A stretch of 26,696 nt of DNA from an uncultured Clostridiaceae bacterium. Its GTDB lineage: Bacteria > Bacillota > Clostridia > TANB77 > CAG-508. Each line of letters starts with the position of its first letter. The stretch's first letter is position 1. Below are positions 7,627-15,242 of the stretch, one piece after another. The stretch covers positions 1 through 26,696 of the forward strand of contig CATXTS010000011.1 in the NCBI GenBank assembly GCA_958402495.1, read 5' to 3'. Below the pieces are notes generated by a model that saw only the letters and a program-made list of their open reading frames with translations, was not told the origin of the DNA and did no database searches. The translations under genes and the position numbers were made by a program.

Positions 7627-8514
7627 ATGCGCAACAGAAAAGGAATTATTTTAGCGGGAGGAAGTGCTACTAGGTTATATCCTCTAACATTAGCTATCTC
7701 AAAACAAATCATGCCAGTATATGATAAACCAATGATATATTATCCGCTATCTGTATTAATGCAAGCAGATATAAGAGAAATTCTAATTATTTCTACACCA
7801 AGAGATATTGTCATTTTTCAAGAGTTATTAGGAGATGGCTCTAAATGGGGAATGCAATTTAGCTATCAAGTACAAGAAAAACCAAGAGGACTTGCAGAAG
7901 CTTTTTTAATAGGAGAAGAATTTATAGGGCAAGAAGATGTTGCCATGATTTTAGGTGACAATATGTTTTATGGAGAGCGCTTAGAAAAGATTTTAAAAAA
8001 AGCCAATGAAAGAGAAGAAGCTACTATTTTTGGTTATTATGTTAAAGACCCAAGAGCTTATGGTGTTGTAGAAATCGACAAAGAAGGAAACGCCATATCC
8101 ATAGAAGAAAAGCCAGAAAAACCAAAGTCTAATTATGCAGTACCGGGCTTGTACTTTTATACAAATGAAGTCATAGAAATTGCTAAACAAGTAAAGCCTT
8201 CTCCAAGAGGAGAATTAGAAATAACAGCTATCAATGAAGAATATATGAAACGTGGAAAACTAAAAGTAGAAAAATTAGGAAGAGCAATGACCTGGTTTGA
8301 TACTGGTACACATGATGCCTTATTAGAAACAGCTAGTTTTGTACAAACTATTCAAAAAAGACAAGGGTTATTGGTCTGCTGCCCAGAAGAAATTGCTTTT
8401 CACAAAGGTTGGATAAATGAGGAACAATTAGGTAAGCAAGCCGAAAAATTCTTAAAAACGGATTATGGTATGTATTTAAAAGAATTATCAGAAAACACAT
8501 TAAGTGAAGAATAA
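7627..8514 (+). CDS. rfbA: Glucose-1-phosphate thymidylyltransferase
   Basis: 295 residues, normal for RmlA. It joins dTTP and glucose-1-phosphate to dTDP-glucose plus pyrophosphate, the first step of dTDP-L-rhamnose synthesis. The nucleotidyltransferase signature is clear: GGSATRLYPLT (residues 11-21), followed by SKQIMPVYDKPMIYYPLS with the conserved lysine K26 and the metal-binding GDN near residue 110. The signature has GSATR where many homologues have GSGTR. EKPEKPKSNYAVPGLY and the late WFDTGTHDALLE segment are also typical. The start at 7627 follows AGAAAGGAA and begins just before the first strand; earlier in-frame codons lie in the promoter region. It heads the unit with rfbC (15 bp downstream), a membrane protein and rfbB. 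Confidence 0.97.
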   Translation: MRNRKGIILAGGSATRLYPLTLAISKQIMPVYDKPMIYYPLSVLMQADIREILIISTPRDIVIFQELLGDGSKWGMQFSYQVQEKPRGLAEAFLIGEEFIGQEDVAMILGDNMFYGERLEKILKKANEREEATIFGYYVKDPRAYGVVEIDKEGNAISIEEKPEKPKSNYAVPGLYFYTNEVIEIAKQVKPSPRGELEITAINEEYMKRGKLKVEKLGRAMTWFDTGTHDALLETASFVQTIQKRQGLLVCCPEEIAFHKGWINEEQLGKQAEKFLKTDYGMYLKELSENTLSEE

Positions 8515-8529
8515 AGGAGGAACAAAAGC

Positions 8530-9075
8530 ATGGGAAAATTTGAAAAACAAGAAACAGGCATTGAAGGAGTATATGTCATTAAACCAACTGTATTTGAAGA
8601 TAGCAGAGGTTTTTTCATGGAAACCTATAGTAAAAAAGAATTTGAAGAAATAGGCATTACTTATGACTTTGTACAAGATAATCAATCAAAATCTACAAAA
8701 GGTGTATTAAGAGGACTACATTTTCAGAAACAATTTCCACAAACGAAATTAGTAAGGGTTATTAAAGGCAGTGTATATGATGTGGCAGTTGACTTAAGAA
8801 AGAATTCGCCTACTTATGGAAAATATTATGGAGTGATTTTAACAGAAGAAAACAAATTACAGTTCTTAATACCAAGAGGGTTTGCACATGGTTTTCTAGT
8901 GCTATCAGAGGAAGCTGAATTTGTCTATAAATGCGATGACTTCTATCATCCTAACGATGAAGGGGGTATATTGTGGAATGACCCAACTATTCAAATCCAA
9001 TGGCCATTAGATAAAGTAGGTGGCATAGAAAACATCGTACAATCAGACAAAGATAAGATTTGGCCAAAACTTTAA
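8530..9075 (+). CDS. rfbC: dTDP-4-dehydrorhamnose 3,5-epimerase
   Basis: 181 residues, matching the RmlC family. It epimerises C3 and C5 of dTDP-4-keto-6-deoxyglucose, the third step of the rhamnose pathway. Key features of the cupin fold are visible: FEDSRGFFMETY near the N-terminus, the catalytic base H64 in RGLHFQ, KLVRVIKGSVYDVAVDLR, IPRGFAHGF with the second conserved histidine, and the general-acid tyrosine in VYKCDDFY (Y133). The ATG follows an AAAGGAGG site that overlaps the end of rfbA, so the two are almost certainly co-translated. Confidence 0.97.
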   Translation: MGKFEKQETGIEGVYVIKPTVFEDSRGFFMETYSKKEFEEIGITYDFVQDNQSKSTKGVLRGLHFQKQFPQTKLVRVIKGSVYDVAVDLRKNSPTYGKYYGVILTEENKLQFLIPRGFAHGFLVLSEEAEFVYKCDDFYHPNDEGGILWNDPTIQIQWPLDKVGGIENIVQSDKDKIWPKL

Positions 9076-9101
9076 AATCGTAAGAAGAAAGGTAAGAAAA
9101 A

Positions 9102-10421
9102 ATGCATATATTTATGAAAAAGCTAAAAGAAATTTATCATTCTGCCTATTTCCCATTTATTTTGTTTTTCATTGCTATTGTTATTTTGCATACAAGAATT
9201 GTAAATATCAATGGGGATGATGTTTATTTCTCTAAGATTCTACAAGAGAATAATCAAAATATAGGGGAATATTTACAGATGCGTTATATGACGTGGACTT
9301 CTCGTTTACTAATAGAAGGTACCATGGTGTTTTTGCTAAAATTCCAATTATTATTTTGGAAAATTATCAATATAGGTATGTATTTATTATTAGCTATATC
9401 TATTTCAAAATTAGTAAATACGAAAAAGAGTAGAATACTTAATTATGTGATATGTGCTTTAATTCTGATGATACCTATTAATTTAATAAATGAAACTGGT
9501 TGGGTAGCAACTACGATGAATTATTTATGGGTAGTAGCCTTAGGATTATATACTTTGACGACAGTTAGAAAATATGCAGATGGTAGAAAAATAAGGTGGT
9601 GGGAATACCCCATATATGTTTTGTTTACGCTCTATGCTTGTAACCAAGAACAAATGGCAGTGGTGATATTAGCGGTACTAAGTGTTTTCTTGTTATATCA
9701 ATGTATTACTAAAAAAATAAAATATGTTCTGCAACATAATCGATTCTTAATGGTACAATGGCTAATAGCTATATGTAGCTTGCTTTTCATACTAACATGT
9801 CCTGGAAATAAAGAAAGAACAGTGGCAGAGTTAGCGACGTGGTATCCTGAATATGCTAATTTCAATATATTAGAAAAAGTAGAACTAGGTTTAACAACAT
9901 TGATGAAACCATTAGTATTAAAAATAAATATATTCTGTATTTTGTTAACAGGTGCTATTTGGTTAGTGGTTTGTAAAAAGAGAAAACAAACTATTTATAA
10001 ATGGATAGCAGCCATTCCTTTATTAGGTTGTACCATATTTACTATTTTTAGAGAACAGGTAGTACTCATTTTACCAAAAATAGGGGAATGGATAACGATG
10101 TTTGAGCAAAATATATTAATTATGCCAATGTCACAAATTTCATTGGATAAAGTATTGTTCCTCCTATTTTATATAATATTTCTTTGTAGTATACCAATTG
10201 GGCTATATTTGGCTTTTGGTAAAACAAAAAAAGGAGCTATAGCTATTGGAATATACCTATTAGCAGTAGCTACAAAAATGGTAATAGGATTTTCGCCAAC
10301 CGTATTTGCTTCAGGAAATAGAACAATTTTATGTTTATATGTAGGTTTCATAATAGAAATTATCATGTTAGCCCAAGAGGCAAAATTTTGTGAAAAAGAA
10401 GGAGTTAAAGATGAAAAATAA
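9102..10421 (+). CDS. DUF6056-like polytopic membrane protein
   Basis: 439 residues with about ten predicted membrane helices, starting after AGAAAGGTAAG. Conserved-looking marks of the DUF6056 group are present: GDDVYF after the first helix (about residues 38-43), a TSRLLIEG segment, CPGNKERT in the middle (about residue 232), and FSPTVFASGNRT before the last helix. Acidic residues in the first extracytoplasmic loop recall GT-C glycosyltransferases and polymerases, and the gene sits inside a rhamnose operon, so a role in transferring or polymerising a lipid-linked sugar is plausible. That is inference; no function is established from the sequence. Its 3' end overlaps rfbB by 11 bp, indicating translational coupling. 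Confidence 0.8.
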   Translation: MHIFMKKLKEIYHSAYFPFILFFIAIVILHTRIVNINGDDVYFSKILQENNQNIGEYLQMRYMTWTSRLLIEGTMVFLLKFQLLFWKIINIGMYLLLAISISKLVNTKKSRILNYVICALILMIPINLINETGWVATTMNYLWVVALGLYTLTTVRKYADGRKIRWWEYPIYVLFTLYACNQEQMAVVILAVLSVFLLYQCITKKIKYVLQHNRFLMVQWLIAICSLLFILTCPGNKERTVAELATWYPEYANFNILEKVELGLTTLMKPLVLKINIFCILLTGAIWLVVCKKRKQTIYKWIAAIPLLGCTIFTIFREQVVLILPKIGEWITMFEQNILIMPMSQISLDKVLFLLFYIIFLCSIPIGLYLAFGKTKKGAIAIGIYLLAVATKMVIGFSPTVFASGNRTILCLYVGFIIEIIMLAQEAKFCEKEGVKDEK

Positions 10422-11379
10422 TGTATTAGTAACAGGTGCAGCCGGTTTTATCGGTGCTAATTTTGCGGAGTATTTCGTAGCCAAACATCCAGACTATCAA
10501 GTAGTGGTTGTAGATAAGTTAACTTATGCAGGTAAAATGGAAAATTTAAGAAATGTTCAAGATAAAATTGAATTTGTACAAGCAGATATTTGTGATTTTG
10601 ATAAAATGACAGAAGTATTTGAGCAATATGATATCAATGGTGTTATTCATTTTGCTGCAGAATCTCATGTAGATAATAGCATTAAGACACCATTTATCTT
10701 TACACAAACGAATGTATTAGGAACCCATACGCTATTAGAAGTAGCTAAAAGAAAATGGGGAGAAGCAAGTCCTAATAAATTTATGCATGTATCTACAGAT
10801 GAAGTATATGGTGCTTTGGGAGAAGAAGGATATTTTACAGAAACTTCGCCAATAAAGCCAAGTAGTCCTTATTCTGCTTCAAAGGCAAGCTCAGATTTAT
10901 TAGTAAAAGCTTATCACGAAACATTTAAAATGAATATCAATATCACAAATTGCTCTAACAATTATGGACCATATCAACATCATGAAAAGTTAATTCCACA
11001 TATGATTAAACTAGCATTAAAGGATGAACCACTACCAGTATATGGAACGGGTAAAAACATTAGAGATTGGCTATATGTAGAAGACCATTGTGAAGCAATT
11101 GACCTAGTATTTCATAAAGGAATCAATGGAGAAAGATATAATGTAGGAGGACACAACGAAAAAAGAAATATCGATATTGTTAAATTAATTCTACAACATT
11201 TACAAAAACCAGAAAGTCTAATTACCTATGTAGAAGATAGAAAAGGACATGACTGGCGTTATGCCATAGACCCAACTAAAATTAGCACGCAATTAGGTTG
11301 GCTTCCTAAAACAAAATTCGAAGATGGTATTATCAAAACTATAGATTGGTATATAGCTAACCCAGAATGGCTAAATTAA
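10411..11379 (+). CDS. rfbB: dTDP-glucose 4,6-dehydratase
   Basis: 322 residues, the RmlB family length. It converts dTDP-glucose to dTDP-4-keto-6-deoxyglucose with bound NAD+, the second rhamnose step. Visible: NAD loop GAAGFIG (residues 9-15), HFAAESHVDNSI, the active-site T129-D130-E131 in STDEVYG, the YSASK pair Y154/K158, NCSNNYGPYQHHEKLIPHMI, and the RDWLYVEDHCEAI segment. The ATG at 10411 follows AAGGAG and overlaps the end of the upstream membrane gene; the earlier in-frame ATG at 10390 would only add MKKKELK before the Rossmann strand. It is the last gene of its unit and is followed six bases later by palindromic repeat copy B. Confidence 0.97.
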   Translation: MKNNVLVTGAAGFIGANFAEYFVAKHPDYQVVVVDKLTYAGKMENLRNVQDKIEFVQADICDFDKMTEVFEQYDINGVIHFAAESHVDNSIKTPFIFTQTNVLGTHTLLEVAKRKWGEASPNKFMHVSTDEVYGALGEEGYFTETSPIKPSSPYSASKASSDLLVKAYHETFKMNINITNCSNNYGPYQHHEKLIPHMIKLALKDEPLPVYGTGKNIRDWLYVEDHCEAIDLVFHKGINGERYNVGGHNEKRNIDIVKLILQHLQKPESLITYVEDRKGHDWRYAIDPTKISTQLGWLPKTKFEDGIIKTIDWYIANPEWLN

Positions 11380-11384
11380 TGTTT

Positions 11385-11434
11385 TGTCCATGTGGACCTG
11401 GTCCCAATGGACAAAAATGTCCATCGGGGACACA
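11385..11434. repeat. Palindromic repeat family, copy B
   Basis: Core ACCTGGTCCCAATGGACA at 11396-11413, then loop aaaa and TGTCCATCGGGGAC (11418-11431) pairing back with small mismatches. An outer TGTCCATGTGG remains at the left only. It lies six bases past the rfbB stop codon. The same 18-bp core recurs in direct orientation exactly 1000 bp further on in copy C. Confidence 0.8.
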
Positions 11435-11542
11435 TCTTAGCAAGTAGAAAATAAGATTAAAAATATAAAATAGATTAGAAATAGAAAATGAAGTGAATCT
11501 TTTTTATTAGGCAAAAAGTTTAATAAGGAGGATTTATTTTTT

Positions 11543-11812
11543 ATGCAAACGCATAGAAAAATAAAATTAAGAAAATATAAAGTATCTATCTGCTATGACA
11601 GAGGTATTTTAAGAAAAATTAGTACAAAATATACAACCATTTACCCATGGTATGAAGATTACTCGACTTATCCAAAGTTAGATAACCCATTTCTAGTGGG
11701 TGGTGGCAAATTTTCATATAACTCAATGAGTGGATATTTTTTTGCCCGTAATACACAACTAGTGGTTATTACAGTAGATTTTGTGCTGTTTTGGTTGTAC
11801 CTTAAAATGTAG
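11543..11812 (+). pseudogene. Degenerate copy of the pilin/lectin C-terminus
   Basis: The 89-codon open frame has a good AAGGAGG site but no pilin helix. Its middle matches the gene at 5761: ISTKYTTIYP corresponds to ASTKYTTVYP, and WYEDYSTYPKLDNPF to WYNNNSNYPALHYPF, with the roughly 45 residues between these two blocks missing. NPFLVGGGKF then matches YPFVFRGGGF, and YFFARNT matches FAFARRT. One base is lost near 11756-11757; restoring it gives TSGYYSRFCAVLVVP ending at 11803-11805, in line with ASAYYDGFRAVLVAS of the intact protein. In the present frame the tail reads QLVVITVDFVLFW, a frameshift product. It is therefore a truncated, internally deleted and frameshifted paralogue, or a broken donor cassette. 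Repeat copies B and C bracket it. Confidence 0.8.
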
Positions 11813-11854
11813 AAAAGTTTTGAAAATAATAAATTAAAAATGATAAAAATAGAG

Positions 11855-11904
11855 AAAAAGTAGGAAACTTATGTATCTTTTTATACATAAGTCTCCTGCT
11901 TTTT
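11855..11904. terminator. Bidirectional terminator between convergent genes
   Basis: A 22-bp stem with one mismatch and one G-U: left arm 11855-11876 (AAAAAGTAGGAAACTTATGT...), loop of six bases, right arm 11883-11904. A-rich and T-rich ends give a T-tract in both directions, serving the lectin fragment (+) and the small gene at 11929-12231 (-). Confidence 0.85.
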
Positions 11905-11928
11905 CATAACATTTTTCCTAGTAAATTC

Positions 11929-12231
11929 CTAGTAAATCATGGGTGCTAAGTACTGATAATTACCATCAGCTGTATGACGATAATAAGCAAAGAAATCTTC
12001 ACTATCAGACAGAGGAATATTCCAAAAATATTCAAATAAACCAGGCAATTTATTTCCAAGAAACAAATTTTCTGTCATGATAGTCGGGGCATAAGCCCAA
12101 TGAATAGTATGAGAACTATTATCATGCAAAACTTCCACATGAATAATCATTCTCCTACAACTTAAGATTTTTGAATCGTCGAGCCGTTCAATAGAAATAA
12201 TTCGACATTTTTCAGAACTCCAGTAAAACAT
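11929..12231 (-). CDS. Small uncharacterised protein (100 aa)
   Basis: I do not recognise this family. The minus-strand ATG at 12231 follows a strong AAAGGAGG and lies downstream of a good promoter; the longer reading from 12363 would include that promoter and is rejected. The 100-residue product (MFYWSSEKCRIISIERL...YQYLAPMIY) has no signal peptide or membrane helix, is rich in aromatic residues and histidine, and ends with a FFAYYRHTADGNYQYL stretch; it looks like a compact cytosolic alpha/beta protein. It is the only clear protein gene on the minus strand in the window, set between two palindromic repeats. A 15-bp palindrome covers its predicted transcription start. It may be an accessory gene brought in with the repeat-bracketed segment. 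Confidence 0.7.
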   Translation of the reverse strand: MFYWSSEKCRIISIERLDDSKILSCRRMIIHVEVLHDNSSHTIHWAYAPTIMTENLFLGNKLPGLFEYFWNIPLSDSEDFFAYYRHTADGNYQYLAPMIY

Positions 12232-12265
12232 AGTTTGTCCTCCTTTAAAACAAAAAACAAAAACA

Positions 12266-12280
12266 CATTGGTAACCAATG
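12266..12280 (-). promoter_or_regulatory. 15-bp palindrome over a predicted transcription start
   Basis: CATTGGT-A-ACCAATG, a perfect dyad with one central base, starts six bases downstream of the -10 box of the minus-strand promoter, so it should overlap +1. Position and symmetry fit an operator for a dimeric repressor. A short hairpin in the leader RNA is the alternative. Confidence 0.5.
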
Positions 12281-12285
12281 ATAAA

Positions 12286-12314
12286 AGTATATCGTAGAAA
12301 AGAACATAAGTTAA
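12286..12314 (-). promoter_or_regulatory. Promoter of the minus-strand small gene
   Basis: On the minus strand TTAACT (12314-12309), a 17-bp spacer and TATACT (12291-12286). The leader of about 48 bases contains the palindrome at 12266-12280 and then AAAGGAGG before the ATG. Confidence 0.65.
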
Positions 12315-12366
12315 CTGTATGCATAAAGTTAAACCAATAAACAATCAACATAAATATTTTCATCTA

Positions 12367-12424
12367 TGTCCCCATGGACAAAACTGTCCATTTGTACCTG
12401 GTCCCAATGGACAGTTGATGGACA
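12367..12424. repeat. Palindromic repeat family, copy C
   Basis: A rearranged copy: TGTCCCCATGGACA, loop AAAC, TGTCCAT, then the shared core ACCTGGTCCCAATGGACA at 12396-12413 and a further GATGGACA. Extra ATGGACA motifs follow to 12456, the last supplying the -35 of the next gene's promoter. It closes the segment opened by copy B. Confidence 0.75.
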
Positions 12425-12450
12425 TTTTATGAAAAAAATTAATGAAAAAA

Positions 12451-12479
12451 TGGACAAGCACATAACTTAATGATATACT
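12451..12479 (+). promoter_or_regulatory. Promoter of the GT2-to-queH gene run
   Basis: TGGACA at 12451-12456, a 17-bp spacer and TATACT at 12474-12479 with an extended -10 TGA. The predicted start is near 12486, about 34 bases before the ATG at 12520. The -35 is part of an ATGGACA motif of the kind found in the adjacent repeat. Confidence 0.7.
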
Positions 12480-12519
12480 ATACGAAGTAAAAATATGAGA
12501 ATAATAGGAGGAATTAGAA

Positions 12520-13470
12520 ATGAAGAAAATAAGCATTATTATCCCCGCTTATAATGAAGAAGAATCTTTACCATATTTATATGAAAGATTGAAAAAATTG
12601 ATGGACGAGATTCATAATTATCAGTTTGAGGTTCTTTTTGTAAATGATGGTAGCAAGGATAAAACGATTCAAATTGTGAAGGATTTGAGAGCAAAAGATG
12701 AAAGAATTTCTTATGTGGATTTTTCTAGAAATTTTGGAAAAGAAGTGGCTATGATTGCTGGTCTAGATTATGCAAATGGTGATTGTGTGATTTTTATGGA
12801 TGCCGATTTACAAGATCCACCAGAATTAATTCCAGAACTAATTAAATATTGGGAAGAGGGCTATGACGATGTTTATGCTAGAAGAAGTAGCAGAAAGGGA
12901 GAAACATGGCTTAAGAAATTTACTTCTAAAATGTATTATAAGGTGTTACAAAGTTTGACGAGAGTGCCTATTCAGAAGGATACTGGTGATTTTCGTTTGT
13001 TAGATAAACGTTGTGTAAATGCTCTTCGTAAATTAAGGGAATCTCAAAGATGCTCTAAGAGTATGTTTAGTTGGATTGGCTATAATAAGAAAGAAGTACT
13101 TTATGAAAGAGATCCTCGTATTGCTGGAAAGACAAAATGGAATTATCGTAAATTAATTGACCTAGCAATTGATGGTATTACTTCTTTTACAACTTCACCT
13201 CTTAGAATTTCTACGTATTTAAGTATTCCTACCTTTTTGGTGTTGTTTGCATATTTTATTTATGTTATTGTGAAATGTTGTACACAGCAAGTAGCTATTC
13301 AAGCTTTTCAAGCTATTATTTTATTAATTTTATTCTTTTCTGGTATACAAATTTTATTGTTTGGTATCATTGGAGAATATTTAGGTAGAATTTTTAATGA
13401 GACAAAGAATAGACCATTGTATTTTGTAAATGAATATAATGGCCAAAAGGAAATGAATGATTCTTTTTGA
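12520..13470 (+). CDS. Polyprenyl-phosphate glycosyltransferase (GT2, DPM1/GtrB-like)
   Basis: 316 residues, start after AGGAGG. The N-terminal 230 residues are a GT-A domain: ISIIIPAYNEE (residues 4-14), FVNDGSKDKT, SRNFGKE and the metal-binding DADLQDPP (residues 94-101), then RIAGKTKWNYRKL near 210-220. Two C-terminal hydrophobic hairpins (about 233-255 and 265-290) anchor it in the membrane. This layout is that of enzymes moving a sugar from UDP- or GDP-sugar to undecaprenyl phosphate. The lipid-linked sugar is then flipped and used by GT-C enzymes outside, which fits the GT39-, DUF2142- and mannosyltransferase-like genes that follow. The sugar is not identifiable. It probably leads the long plus-strand unit reaching queH and the second GT39-like gene. 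Confidence 0.93.
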   Translation: MKKISIIIPAYNEEESLPYLYERLKKLMDEIHNYQFEVLFVNDGSKDKTIQIVKDLRAKDERISYVDFSRNFGKEVAMIAGLDYANGDCVIFMDADLQDPPELIPELIKYWEEGYDDVYARRSSRKGETWLKKFTSKMYYKVLQSLTRVPIQKDTGDFRLLDKRCVNALRKLRESQRCSKSMFSWIGYNKKEVLYERDPRIAGKTKWNYRKLIDLAIDGITSFTTSPLRISTYLSIPTFLVLFAYFIYVIVKCCTQQVAIQAFQAIILLILFFSGIQILLFGIIGEYLGRIFNETKNRPLYFVNEYNGQKEMNDSF

Positions 13471-13511
13471 TGATAATTTACATGGTAGAAAAATGTACAT
13501 AGGAGAAAATC

Positions 13512-15242
13512 ATGGAATTTATGAATGAACTAGCTTTACTTTTTTTCTGTATAATAGGTATAGTTTTTCTAATTAGGGAAAGAAAAAAGAATGTATGCAA
13601 AGAAGAAATAGTCAGTTTAGAAAAGATGGAACTTACAAGAAAAGAGGATGAAGAAACTAAGATAGATACTTTTGTGAGACAGCATAGTAAATGGTTTTGG
13701 TTTACTTTACTTGTTTTAGTTTTTATATCTAGGATATATCAATTTGGAAAGTTGCCAGCATATGTAGGTGTGGATGAAGCTGCAGCTGCTTATGATGCTT
13801 ATACATTAGCTAATTTTGGAGTAGACCGTTATTTACAGCCTTTCCCAGTATATTTAACGAATTTTGGTGGTGGACAAAGTGCTCTGTATGCTTATTTATC
13901 TGCTAGTTTCATGAAAGTTCTAGGTACTGATTTATGGGTGTCTCGTTTACCTTCTTTACTATTGTTTATACTTAGTATTTTAGTAGGATACCAATTAGTA
14001 AAAAAGACTAAAAGTCAGAAAATGGCATTTCTATTTGCTTTTTTATTGGTAATTTTTCCATGGCATATTATGAGTAGTCGCTACGGTTTAGATTGTAATT
14101 TGTTGTTTGGAATGCTTATGATAGATTTATATGTATTAACTTGTGCTAAAACTTTAAAGGGATATATGCTAGCTGGGGTGATGATAGGTCTTACTTTGTA
14201 TACCTATTGTTTATCTTATTTAATTCTACCAATTTTCTTAGTAGGTTGGCTAGTGTATGCATTATATTTGAAGAAAATACAATTTAAACAAATATTAGCA
14301 TTAGGGATACCTATCTTTTTATTAGCTTTGCCGCTAATGGCTATGCTACTGGTGAATAATAGAGTTTTAGAACCGATGCAATGGGGGCCTTTTACAATAA
14401 CTAAGTTATTAGAATATAGACAAAATGAAATTGCAATTTCAAATATATGGAATCATGGACTAGAAACAATTTTGCGTATTTTTACAAGTGAGAATATCTT
14501 ATATGCTGTAGAAATTCCATTTTTTATAATAGGGATATTAGCAGCTATAAAAGAGACGATTATCAGTATAAAAGAGAGAAGATGGAGTTTAGATACAGTC
14601 ATGCTGATAGTTTTTGTAGCTGTTTTATTTACAATGTTATTAGTAAATGACGTAAATTCTAATAAAGCAAATGCCATTTATATACCTGTGATTTATTATA
14701 CAGCTTCTGGAATTCTAGCTTTATGTAAAAAGTCCATATGGCTACTAATGATGACAATTGGCATATTGATGATTTTATTTGTAAATTATATGGCTTATTA
14801 TTATCTTGAGATGGCACAATATGCCAAAAATCCATATGAGAGTAGAGATTTATATGAAATAGCAACTTGGATAGAGCAAGAAGAGCAGTTTCAAAATGCA
14901 AACAAATATATTATAACGAAAGATCTTAGTAGACCAGAGATATATTTTATGCTAGCGCAGAAGATTTCACCATATGTGTTTGCACAAACTAAACAAGTAC
15001 AGAATTATCCACTAGATGGAGAAAATCAAATGCAAATGGTAGAAAGTTATGAAAAACATTATTTTGATATTGACCAAGAAGCATTTGAACAATTAGAAAA
15101 AGGAAATCAGGAAATGGTTTTTATTATAGATCAATATTACCAATCATTGATTTTATTCCTTCAGAAAAAAGGATTGCGTACGATACAAAAACGGAAGTTT
15201 TATGATTTTATATCCATAATAGAAAAGAGGAAGCAGAAATGA
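13512..15242 (+). CDS. GT39-like membrane glycosyltransferase (GT-C)
   Basis: 576 residues, ATG after AGGAGA. After an N-terminal helix (about 6-21) and a charged cytoplasmic stretch, a second helix leads to the first outer loop with VDEAAAAYDA, where D88-E89 match the catalytic acidic pair of ArnT/PMT-type GT-C enzymes. FGGGQSALYAYLSA and LWVSRLPSLL follow, as in this family. About ten further helices fill residues 65-420, and a soluble C-terminal domain of roughly 140 residues lies outside. It should transfer a sugar from a polyprenyl-phosphate carrier, plausibly the product of the GT2 gene before it, to an extracytoplasmic acceptor. It is a distant paralogue of the gene at 20394. Its stop overlaps the ruvB start in an ATGA. 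Confidence 0.88.
   Translation: MEFMNELALLFFCIIGIVFLIRERKKNVCKEEIVSLEKMELTRKEDEETKIDTFVRQHSKWFWFTLLVLVFISRIYQFGKLPAYVGVDEAAAAYDAYTLANFGVDRYLQPFPVYLTNFGGGQSALYAYLSASFMKVLGTDLWVSRLPSLLLFILSILVGYQLVKKTKSQKMAFLFAFLLVIFPWHIMSSRYGLDCNLLFGMLMIDLYVLTCAKTLKGYMLAGVMIGLTLYTYCLSYLILPIFLVGWLVYALYLKKIQFKQILALGIPIFLLALPLMAMLLVNNRVLEPMQWGPFTITKLLEYRQNEIAISNIWNHGLETILRIFTSENILYAVEIPFFIIGILAAIKETIISIKERRWSLDTVMLIVFVAVLFTMLLVNDVNSNKANAIYIPVIYYTASGILALCKKSIWLLMMTIGILMILFVNYMAYYYLEMAQYAKNPYESRDLYEIATWIEQEEQFQNANKYIITKDLSRPEIYFMLAQKISPYVFAQTKQVQNYPLDGENQMQMVESYEKHYFDIDQEAFEQLEKGNQEMVFIIDQYYQSLILFLQKKGLRTIQKRKFYDFISIIEKRKQK

Noticed and set aside
5761..11812. Complete diversity-generating retroelement
   Set aside because: No reverse transcriptase, accessory protein or template repeat was found in the window; only the lectin-like fold is shared.
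12232..12363. Longer N-terminus of the minus-strand protein (144 residues)
   Set aside because: It would cover the promoter and palindrome; the ATG at 12231 has a strong AAAGGAGG.
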